From Schlegelella_A sp965246805 (GTDB taxonomy: Bacteria > Pseudomonadota > Gammaproteobacteria > Burkholderiales > Burkholderiaceae_C), in NCBI GenBank assembly GCA_965246805.1, contig CBDFFO010000011.1, positions 89,703 through 153,702 of the forward strand: a stretch of 64,000 nucleotides of DNA, written 5' to 3'. The position numbers were made by a program, and so were the translations under genes. A model generated the notes under the pieces. That model ran no database searches. It saw only the letters and a program-made list of their open reading frames with translations, and was not told the DNA's origin. Every line of letters begins with the position of its first letter. The stretch's first letter is position 1. Of the stretch, positions 1 through 6,675 are shown piece by piece.

Positions 1-590
1 CGATCGTGGCAGCCTGTGCGAGCGAAGGCTGGCACGCGCGCATCGCTGCGGTCATCACCAATCGAAGCAACGCCGCCGGACTCGTGTTTGCGCAGCAGAA
101 GGGCATCGCGACGACTGTCGTCGACGACCGGGCGTACGCGTCTCGCGACGGGTTCGACACCGCACTCGGCGATGCAATCGAGCCGCACTCGCCCCACATC
201 GTCGTGCTCGCTGGCTTCATGCGCATTCTTGGCGCGGCGTTCGTCCAGCGATTCGACGCGCGTCTGGTGAACATCCACCCATCGTTGCTGCCGATGTTTC
301 CCGGCTTGCACACGCACCAGCGCGCGATCGATGCCGGTTGCAAGCTCGCCGGTGCGAGCGTGCACCGGGTCACGGCTGATCTGGATCACGGGCCGATCCT
401 GATCCAGGCGGCGGTGCCGGTGCTCGCGAACGACGATGCCGCGGCGCTCGCTGCGCGCGTGTTGAAGGCCGAGCACGTGATCTACCCGCGTGCCGTGCGC
501 TGGCTCGTCAACGACGCGCTGCTGTTCGACGGCATGGCAGTGCGCCACCGCCGCGGCGCAGCGCAGTGGCTGATGTTGCCCGAGGCATGA
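1..590 (+). CDS. purN: Phosphoribosylglycinamide formyltransferase, 5'-truncated by the window edge
   Basis: Catalyses 10-formyl-THF-dependent formylation of GAR, the third step of de novo purine synthesis, in the cytosol. The frame is open from base 3 (Ile-Val-Ala-Ala-Cys), so the true start lies before the window; roughly the first 20 residues, including the phosphate-binding loop, are missing. Family signatures present are ITNRSNA near the N-terminus, VNIHPSLLPMFPG carrying the catalytic Asn and His, and DLDHGPIL carrying the catalytic Asp. The visible length and the stop at 590 fit a normal PurN C-terminus. It converges on the DUF1345 gene with a 21-bp gap that holds a perfect palindrome. 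The identification is firm; only the start is unseen. Confidence 0.93.
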   Translation, partial: IVAACASEGWHARIAAVITNRSNAAGLVFAQQKGIATTVVDDRAYASRDGFDTALGDAIEPHSPHIVVLAGFMRILGAAFVQRFDARLVNIHPSLLPMFPGLHTHQRAIDAGCKLAGASVHRVTADLDHGPILIQAAVPVLANDDAAALAARVLKAEHVIYPRAVRWLVNDALLFDGMAVRHRRGAAQWLMLPEA

Positions 591-592
591 CC

Positions 593-611
593 TCGCGGCC
601 GCCGGCCGCGA
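593..611. terminator. GC-rich palindrome between convergent genes
   Basis: A perfect 8-bp stem with a 3-nt loop (TCGCGGCC-GCC-GGCCGCGA) sits between the purN stop and the end of the DUF1345 gene. It could end transcription from both sides. There is no T-tract on either strand, so an intrinsic terminator is only a possibility. Confidence 0.35.
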
Positions 612-1265
612 TCAGAACAGGCTCGCGCCCACGTTCACCGAGAACGCGAGGATGGTGGTGTTGAACACGAACGCCAGGATCGACTGCAGCAGCACCAGGC
701 GTCGCATCTCGCGCGAAGTGACGGTGACGTCCGAGGTCTGCAGGGCCACGGCAATCGTGAACGAGAAGTAGAGGAACTCGACGTAGTCGGGGTTGAAGTC
801 GCTGCGCTCGCCGGGGAAGTTGAGGCCGCGGCCGGGCTTCATGCCGAAGAAGAGGCTGCCGTAGCTGAGCGTGAAGAGGCAGGGCACCATCAGCCACGAA
901 CCGACGACGGTGGTAAGTGCCGGCAACAGGTGCTTCCACGCCATGTGCGCGCCGCTGCCCTTCACGGCCGAGAGCTCGTAGAACACGGCGGCGAAGCTCA
1001 CTGCCGACGCCACGATGATGATCGCGAGCACGAGATAGGTGCTCTCGGCCTGCGCCACCGCCACCTTCCGGATGTGGCCGCGATCGGCCTTGATGACCGT
1101 GTACACGACCCAGAACAGGTAGGTCCACACGAAGACGTTCCAGCCGAGCAGGAAGCGGCCGACGATGTTCGACCCGTCGGGCCAGAGCATGCCGGCGACG
1201 ATGCCGGCCACCATCGAGATGAGCAGGCGCGCGTGCGAGCGGATGTAGTGGAGGAGCTGGCTCAT
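612..1265 (-). CDS. DUF1345 family inner-membrane protein
   Basis: This is a 217-residue, mostly hydrophobic protein with about five or six predicted membrane segments. The segment reading YVEFLYFSFTIAVALQTSDV followed by a basic stretch is typical of the DUF1345 family. The molecular function of the family is unknown. The start chosen is the Met of MSQLLHYIRSHARLL at 1265, because translation further upstream is basic, low-complexity and would cover the promoter region of the divergent rsmB gene. The start codons of this gene and rsmB are 85 bp apart, so the two share a divergent control region. Family assignment is by recognition of the sequence pattern. Confidence 0.8.
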   Translation of the reverse strand: MSQLLHYIRSHARLLISMVAGIVAGMLWPDGSNIVGRFLLGWNVFVWTYLFWVVYTVIKADRGHIRKVAVAQAESTYLVLAIIIVASAVSFAAVFYELSAVKGSGAHMAWKHLLPALTTVVGSWLMVPCLFTLSYGSLFFGMKPGRGLNFPGERSDFNPDYVEFLYFSFTIAVALQTSDVTVTSREMRRLVLLQSILAFVFNTTILAFSVNVGASLF

Positions 1266-1350
1266 GGGTGTCCTTCGCGCGGCGCGCTCCGGCATTCGCC
1301 TTTCGGTCGACCGAGCTGGCGTATGGATTCGCCTGAGGATAATCGCGACC

Positions 1351-2616
1351 ATGCATCCGAACGCCCTGGTCGAGCACGCGACCGAATTGCTGAACCGCGT
1401 GATGCGCTTCGACAAGCCCGCCGATGCTGTCGTCTCCGATTACTTTCGCGAGCAGCGCACGCTCGGCCAACGCGAGCGCGGCACGCTCGCCGAGACCGTC
1501 TACACCGTGTTGCGCAAACGCCTGCTTTATCAGCACCTCGCGACCTCGGGCAGCGGCGAGGGCGATCGACGCCTCGTGCTGCTCGGCTGGCGGGGCAACG
1601 CCGGCGTGCTGCGCGCGGCACTGAGCGACACCGAGCGGTCGTGGCTGGAGCGGGTGTCGGCGATCGACGTTGCGACGCTGCCCGAAAAGTGCCGCCACAA
1701 CCTGCCAGACTGGCTGGTCGAGAACCTGAAGCCGCTGCTGGCGGACGAGTTCTCGGCGTGGGTCGACTGCGTGAACTCGAGCGCGCCGCTCGATCTGCGC
1801 GTGAACAGCGCGAAGGCCGATCGGAAGGACGTGCAGGCGGAACTGACGGCGGCCGGCATCGAAGCCGTGCCCACGCCTTATTCGCCGCTCGGCTTGCGCA
1901 TCGACGGCAAGCCGGCGCTGCACAAACTCGACGTCTTCCTGCGCGGCGACGTCGAGGTTCAAGACGAAGGCAGCCAGTTGCTCGCGCTCATCACGGGCGC
2001 GAAGCGCGGCGAGATGGTGGTCGACTTCTGCGCGGGCGCCGGCGGCAAGACGCTCGCTCTCGGCGCGCAGATGCGCAACACCGGCCGGCTCTATGCGTTC
2101 GACGTGTCGGGCCATCGGCTTGCCGCGTTGAAGCCGCGGCTGGCGCGAAGCGGCCTCTCTAACGTGTACCCGGTGCAGCTCACCAGCGAACGCGACGATC
2201 GCGTGCATCGCCTGGCCCACAAGATTGACCGCGTGCTCGTCGACGCGCCGTGTTCCGGCCTCGGCACGCTGCGCCGCAACCCCGATCTGAAGTGGCGCCA
2301 GTCGCCGCAGTCGGTCGCGGAGATGCGCGTGAAGCAGGGCGCGATCCTGGCGGCGGCCGCGAAGCTCGTGAAACCCGGCGGTCGCCTGGTCTATGCGACC
2401 TGCAGCCCGCTCGAGATGGAAAACGACGACGTCGCGCTCGAGTTCAGCGCGGCAAATGAATCGACCTGGCAAGTGATGCCTGTGCTCGACGCACTCACGA
2501 GCGCCCGCGTTGAGCACGCCTCGTCGCTCGTCGACGGCTATTTCTTGCGGCTGTGGCCGCATCGACACGCGACCGACGGTTTTTTCGCGGCCATGTGGCA
2601 GAAGCGTCCGGCCTGA
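1351..2616 (+). CDS. rsmB: RsmB/Sun-type 16S rRNA (cytosine-5)-methyltransferase
   Basis: This 421-residue SAM-dependent m5C RNA methyltransferase of the NOL1/NOP2/Sun family probably modifies C967 of 16S rRNA. An N-terminal NusB-like helical region (about residues 1-140) precedes the Rossmann catalytic domain. SAM motif I is DFCAGAGGKTLALG at about 226-238. The two conserved cysteines are visible: C301 in DAPCSG, which assists product release, and C351 in ATCSP, the nucleophile. The start is the ATG at 1351; an upstream in-frame ATG at 1264 only adds basic shadow sequence overlapping the divergent DUF1345 start. RsmF is an alternative name within the superfamily, but the NusB-like N-terminus and the closeness to purN favour RsmB. 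Confidence 0.88.
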   Translation: MHPNALVEHATELLNRVMRFDKPADAVVSDYFREQRTLGQRERGTLAETVYTVLRKRLLYQHLATSGSGEGDRRLVLLGWRGNAGVLRAALSDTERSWLERVSAIDVATLPEKCRHNLPDWLVENLKPLLADEFSAWVDCVNSSAPLDLRVNSAKADRKDVQAELTAAGIEAVPTPYSPLGLRIDGKPALHKLDVFLRGDVEVQDEGSQLLALITGAKRGEMVVDFCAGAGGKTLALGAQMRNTGRLYAFDVSGHRLAALKPRLARSGLSNVYPVQLTSERDDRVHRLAHKIDRVLVDAPCSGLGTLRRNPDLKWRQSPQSVAEMRVKQGAILAAAAKLVKPGGRLVYATCSPLEMENDDVALEFSAANESTWQVMPVLDALTSARVEHASSLVDGYFLRLWPHRHATDGFFAAMWQKRPA

Positions 2617-2791
2617 ACGGAAGCCTCTCCCTTGAAACGCGGCCGACCGACATCCATCTGGCGTCGCAATCGGACATATCCGCGGCTTTTCAAGGGCATC
2701 GAAACAAAGGGCCGTTCGATAGAATGCCCCGACGCGCCCGAGCGGCTGCCGTTGCAGCATCCACAGGCGCTCCACCCTTGAAAGCGATGGA

Positions 2792-4015
2792 ATGAACGTA
2801 TTGATTTCGGTTCGCGATGCACTGGTCGGCTGGTTGGCCGACGGCCTCGCGGGCTTCAGTGGTTGGGAAGTGCTGGCCTTCACGCTGGTCTTTACGCACA
2901 TCACGATCGCGTCGGTCACCATCTTCCTGCACCGTGCGCAGGCTCATCGTGCGCTCGATCTCCACGCCGTCCCGGCGCATTTCTTCCGCCTGTGGCTCTG
3001 GCTCACGACCGGCATGGTGACGAAGGAGTGGGTCGCGATTCACCGCAAGCACCACGCGAAGTGCGAGACCGAGGAAGACCCGCACAGCCCGCAGACGCGC
3101 GGCATCAAGACCGTTCTGCTGACAGGCAGCGAGCTCTATCGCACCGAAGCCAAGAACCTCGAGACGCTCGAGAAGTTCGGCCACCAGACGCCGAACGACT
3201 GGATCGAACGCAACCTCTACACCCGCTACAGCTGGCAGGGCGTGGGCGTGATGCTCCTCATCGACGTGCTGCTGTTCGGCGCCATCGGCGCGGCGGTGTG
3301 GGCCGTGCAGATGCTGTGGATCCCGATCACGGCGGCCGGCATCATCAACGGCATCGGCCATTGGTGGGGTTATCGCAATTTCGAGGCCGTCGACGCGAGC
3401 ACGAACGTATCGCCATGGGGCCTTCTGATCGGCGGCGAGGAACTGCACAACAACCACCACACCTACCCGACCTCGGCGAAGCTCTCGGTCAAGCCGTTCG
3501 AGTTCGACATCGGCTGGGCCTACATCCGCGGCCTCGAGATGCTGGGTCTTGCGACGGTGCGCAAGGTCGCGCCGCAGCTGAAGCGCGGCGACGTGAAGTC
3601 GGTCGCCGACAACAAGACCCTCGAGGCGATCATCGCGAACCGCTACGAGGTGATGGCGAAGTACGCCCACAGCCTGCGCCGTGCGAGCCGCGCCGAAGTG
3701 CGCCGTCTGAAGAACGACGGCGAGACCTGCGGCACGAAGCTCGGCAACATGCGTCTCGCGCGCCGCTGGCTCCATCGCGATGCCGACAAGATTCCGACCG
3801 ACGTGAAGGCGCAAGTGGCTGAAGCGGTGGCGGGCACCCCGCGTCTGGCCAAGCTGGTGGCGATGCGTGAAGAGTTGCGTCAGCTCTGGACCCGTACCAA
3901 CGTGTCGGCCGAACAGCTGGTTGCCGATCTGCAGGTGTGGCTGCGCAAGGCCGAGGAGAGCGGCATCGCCGCCCTGCAGGAGTTCGCGCTGAAACTGCGC
4001 GCCGCGCGAGCCTGA
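2792..4015 (+). CDS. Membrane fatty-acid (acyl-CoA/acyl-lipid delta-9 type) desaturase
   Basis: This 407-residue integral-membrane di-iron desaturase introduces a double bond into saturated acyl chains and so tunes membrane fluidity. All three histidine boxes are present: HRAQAH (47-52), HRKHH (84-88) and HNNHH (219-223), plus the conserved GHWWGYRNFE at about 189. Hydrophobic helices flank the boxes (28-46, 63-76, 151-187). The C-terminal 170 residues are soluble and rich in Arg, Lys and Glu. A hairpin with a T-tract follows the stop (4071-4105). Substrate form (CoA or lipid) and regiospecificity cannot be settled from sequence alone. Confidence 0.9.
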   Translation: MNVLISVRDALVGWLADGLAGFSGWEVLAFTLVFTHITIASVTIFLHRAQAHRALDLHAVPAHFFRLWLWLTTGMVTKEWVAIHRKHHAKCETEEDPHSPQTRGIKTVLLTGSELYRTEAKNLETLEKFGHQTPNDWIERNLYTRYSWQGVGVMLLIDVLLFGAIGAAVWAVQMLWIPITAAGIINGIGHWWGYRNFEAVDASTNVSPWGLLIGGEELHNNHHTYPTSAKLSVKPFEFDIGWAYIRGLEMLGLATVRKVAPQLKRGDVKSVADNKTLEAIIANRYEVMAKYAHSLRRASRAEVRRLKNDGETCGTKLGNMRLARRWLHRDADKIPTDVKAQVAEAVAGTPRLAKLVAMREELRQLWTRTNVSAEQLVADLQVWLRKAEESGIAALQEFALKLRAARA

Positions 4016-4070
4016 CCGGTTCCTCCTCGCTCCGTGAGGAGGGCCGGGGTGACGGCAGTCATTGCACCAA

Positions 4071-4105
4071 CAAAAAGGGGTCGCTCAGCGACTCCTTTTT
4101 GTTTT
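4071..4105. terminator. Bidirectional rho-independent terminator
   Basis: The sequence CAAAAAGG.GTCGCT-CAGCGAC.CCTTTTTG forms a strong stem-loop flanked by an A-run on the left and a T-run (4096-4105, with one G) on the right. It can therefore terminate the desaturase transcript on the plus strand and the rpmB-rpmG transcript on the minus strand. Confidence 0.85.
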
Positions 4106-4147
4106 GCCGTCGCGCGAAGCGCAGGGCTCGGGCTCGGCCCGCAAGAC

Positions 4148-4315
4148 TCACTTCAGCTTCGTTTCCTTGTAGCTCACGTGCTTGCGAGCCACCGGATCAA
4201 ACTTCATCATCTCGATCTTCTCTGGCGTGGTCTTCTTGTTCTTGTCGGTCGTGTAGAAATGACCGGTGCCGGCGCTCGATTCGAGCTTGATCTTTTCGCG
4301 TCCGCCTTTTGCCAT
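4148..4315 (-). CDS. rpmG: 50S ribosomal protein L33
   Basis: This short protein of 55 residues begins MAKGGREKIKLES and continues with GTGHFYTTDKNK, the core pattern of bacterial L33. It is a structural protein of the large ribosomal subunit near the E site. It contains no cysteine pairs, so it is the zinc-free (C-minus) form. It lies 25 bp downstream of rpmB on the same strand, the usual rpmB-rpmG operon order, and the shared transcript would end at the hairpin at 4071-4105. Length and sequence are normal. Confidence 0.97.
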   Translation of the reverse strand: MAKGGREKIKLESSAGTGHFYTTDKNKKTTPEKIEMMKFDPVARKHVSYKETKLK

Positions 4316-4340
4316 GATGGCTCCTAAGTCGTGGGGTTTT

Positions 4341-4574
4341 TCAAGCGTTGCCGCGCTTTTGCATGTCGGCGAGCACCTTCTCGATGCCGTGCTTGTCGAT
4401 CAGGCGCAAAGCGGCATTGGTGATGCGCAGGCGAACCCAGCGGCTCTCGGCGTCGACCCAGAAACGCCGGTACTGCAGGTTGGGCAGGAATCGACGCTTG
4501 GTCTTGTTGTTCGCGTGGGAAACGTTGTTGCCAACCATCGGCTTCTTGCCGGTCACTTCGCAGACGCGTGCCAT
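4341..4574 (-). CDS. rpmB: 50S ribosomal protein L28
   Basis: This 77-residue protein carries the L28 signature MARVCEVTGKKPMVGNNVSH, then NNKTKRRFLPNLQ and a C-terminal LRLIDKHGIEKVLADM. It is part of the 50S subunit. The zinc-binding Cys set is absent apart from C5, so this is the zinc-independent paralogue. It is the first gene of the rpmB-rpmG operon. The region upstream (4575-4744) separates it from trxB and holds a hairpin. Confidence 0.97.
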   Translation of the reverse strand: MARVCEVTGKKPMVGNNVSHANNKTKRRFLPNLQYRRFWVDAESRWVRLRITNAALRLIDKHGIEKVLADMQKRGNA

Positions 4575-4711
4575 ATCTCTACTCCGTTATAGCGGTGCCC
4601 CGTGGGGCAAAGCCCGTGAGTATAGCGGGCTGGGTGCGAGGTCGGGGAATGCAAAGGCGCATCCAGCCCCGCTCCCTCTGGGATAGGAGATGGATAAGGG
4701 TGGTGCGGCAC

Positions 4712-4738
4712 GGCCCTCATCCGGATGGGGTGAGGGCC
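4712..4738. terminator. Hairpin after trxB, related to the local GC palindromes
   Basis: GGCCCTCATCC and GGGGTGAGGGCC pair with about 11 bp around a 4-nt turn, 7 bp downstream of the trxB stop on the minus strand. It could end the trxB transcript. It lacks a clear U-tract and resembles the CCCTCACCCC-type palindromes at 14450-14531, so it may equally be a member of that dispersed repeat family. Confidence 0.45.
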
Positions 4739-4744
4739 AATGTC

Positions 4745-5701
4745 TCACGACACCTGTTCGAGGAACCGTTGCGCGTCGAGCGCGGCCATGCAGCCCGTGC
4801 CGGCGCTCGTCACGGCTTGGCGGTACACATGGTCCTGCACATCGCCGGCCGCGAACACGCCGTCGACGCTCGTCATCGTCGCCATGCCGGAGAGGCCGCC
4901 GCGCGTCACGATGTAGCCGTCCTTCATATCGAGGTGGCCCTTGAAGATGTCGGTGTTCGGTTGATGGCCGATCGCGATGAAGCAGCCGGTGAGCTTCAGC
5001 TCGTGGGTGCTGCCCTCCGTCGTGCTCTTCAGCCGCACGCCCGTCACGCCGCTCGAATCGCCGAGCACCTCGTCGAGGGTGTTCCAAAAGTGCAGGTGCA
5101 TCTTTCCTTCGGCGACCTTGGCCATCATCTTGTCGATGAGGATCGCTTCGGCCCGGAACTTGTCGCGCCGATGCACGACGTGGACGTTGGCCGCGATGTT
5201 CGACAGGTAGAGCGCTTCCTCCACGGCGGTGTTGCCGCCGCCGACCACGCAGACGTCCTGGCCGCGATAGAAGAAGCCGTCGCAGGTGGCGCAGCCGCTC
5301 ACGCCGCGGCCCATGAACTTTTCCTCCGACGGAAGGCCGAGATACTTGGCCGAAGCGCCGGTCGAGATGATGAGTGCGTCGCACGTGTACTGGTGGGTGT
5401 CGCCGCGCAACTTAAAGGGACGGCTGGAGAGGTCGACCTCGTTGATGTGGTCGAACACGACGTCCGTGTCGAAGCGCTCGGCGTGCTTCTGGAAGCGTTG
5501 CATCAGGTCGGGGCCCATCACGCCGTCGACATCGGCTGGCCAGTTGTCGACGTCGGTCGTCGTCATCAGCTGGCCGCCTTGCGCCAGGCCGGTCACGAGC
5601 ATCGGCTTCAGGTTGGCCCGCGCGGCATAGACCGCCGCGGTGTAGCCCGCGGGGCCAGAGCCGAGGATGAGGACTTTCGCGTGGGGATTCGAGGTGGTCA
5701 T
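4745..5701 (-). CDS. trxB: Thioredoxin reductase
   Basis: This 318-residue flavoprotein uses NADPH to reduce thioredoxin in the cytosol. The N-terminal FAD site is ILGSGPAGYTAAVYAAR (about 12-28). The redox-active disulfide is CATC at C137 and C140, followed by the NADPH-binding GGGNTAVEEALYL, and FAAGDVQD marks the second FAD site. The start is the ATG at 5701 (MTTSNPHAKVLIL); 18 residues further upstream remain in frame but have no family counterpart. It is divergent from the Crp/Fnr regulator, a pairing commonly seen next to ftsK in Burkholderiales. Confidence 0.96.
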   Translation of the reverse strand: MTTSNPHAKVLILGSGPAGYTAAVYAARANLKPMLVTGLAQGGQLMTTTDVDNWPADVDGVMGPDLMQRFQKHAERFDTDVVFDHINEVDLSSRPFKLRGDTHQYTCDALIISTGASAKYLGLPSEEKFMGRGVSGCATCDGFFYRGQDVCVVGGGNTAVEEALYLSNIAANVHVVHRRDKFRAEAILIDKMMAKVAEGKMHLHFWNTLDEVLGDSSGVTGVRLKSTTEGSTHELKLTGCFIAIGHQPNTDIFKGHLDMKDGYIVTRGGLSGMATMTSVDGVFAAGDVQDHVYRQAVTSAGTGCMAALDAQRFLEQVS

Positions 5702-5912
5702 GTCACGAAGGAAATGGGTGGTCGGCTGAGCATCGGCAAGGGGCACCGTCGCCAAAGTCTGACATGCGGGGCGAGGGGGCTGGCGTCAAGCCGCGCAATG
5801 GTGACAATAGCCACGGTCACAAAGCTGACTTGGTGCGGTAGGGGATTGTCTCGCGGCATCGATCGGCACGTGTGTGGCGTGACTTGCGACTTCAACCGAA
5901 AGGTGATTCCAG

Positions 5913-6578
5913 ATGGCGATGCTTTCGAACCTCGACCTGATCCGACGCGTTCCGCTCTTCTCGCTGCTCACCACCGACCAGGCCCAGGGCATCGCCGACA
6001 GCGTGGTCAAGCGGCGCTTTCGACGCGGCGAGATCGTCGTCGAGCATGGCAAGAAGTCGAACGCGCTCTACATCCTGCTGACCGGTCGGGCCCGCGTGCT
6101 CACGGCCGACTCGCGGGGCCGCGAAGTGATTCTCGCGGTGCTGCAGTCGGGCGACTACGTCGGCGAGATGAGCCTCATCGACAACGAGCCGCATTCGGCC
6201 ACGGTGCGCGCCGAGGTGCAGACCGACATGCTGATCCTCGGCCGCGCCGAATTCGCGCGCTGCCTGCCCGAGAACTCGAGCCTCTCGTACGCGATCATGC
6301 GCGGGCTCGTGCAGCGCCTGCGCAGCGCCGACCGGCAGATCGAATCGCTCGCGCTGCTCGACGTCTACGGCCGCGTCGCGCGCACGCTACTCGACATGTC
6401 GGAGATGGAAGGCGAGGTCAAGGTCATCCGCAGCAAGGTTTCGCGTCAGGACCTGGCCAAGGTGGTCGGTGCCTCGCGCGAAATGGTGAGCCGCGTCATG
6501 AAGGACCTCGAGAGCCGCGGCATGGTGCAGACCCAGGAGAACGGCTGGGTCGTGATCAAGGAACAGCTCTCCGGTTGA
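5913..6578 (+). CDS. Crp/Fnr-family transcriptional regulator
   Basis: This 221-residue regulator has an N-terminal cyclic-nucleotide-binding-like beta-barrel (about 10-125, with GDYVGEMSLID as the phosphate-binding-cassette analogue), a dimerisation helix, and a C-terminal winged helix-turn-helix (VSRQDLAKVVGASREMVSRV, about 177-196). It has none of the N-terminal cysteines that would bind the FNR iron-sulfur cluster, so direct oxygen sensing is unlikely. The effector is unknown. A good ribosome-binding site (AAAGGTGA) precedes the ATG at 5913. It lies between divergent trxB and co-directional ftsK. Targets cannot be read from the sequence. Confidence 0.9.
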   Translation: MAMLSNLDLIRRVPLFSLLTTDQAQGIADSVVKRRFRRGEIVVEHGKKSNALYILLTGRARVLTADSRGREVILAVLQSGDYVGEMSLIDNEPHSATVRAEVQTDMLILGRAEFARCLPENSSLSYAIMRGLVQRLRSADRQIESLALLDVYGRVARTLLDMSEMEGEVKVIRSKVSRQDLAKVVGASREMVSRVMKDLESRGMVQTQENGWVVIKEQLSG

Positions 6579-6675
6579 GCGCGCACCCCGGCGTCGCCCG
6601 CGCACCGTGTGTACGGGTTGGCGCTTTGCGGCTCCTTGAAACCGAGGGAACCTTCGGCTGCATGACAATTCGGCG

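Noticed and set aside
508..2922. 804-codon open frame on the minus strand opposite rsmB
   Set aside because: It is the antisense shadow of rsmB and the DUF1345 gene, with Arg/His/Ala-rich low-complexity translation and no domain. Long antisense frames are expected at this GC content.
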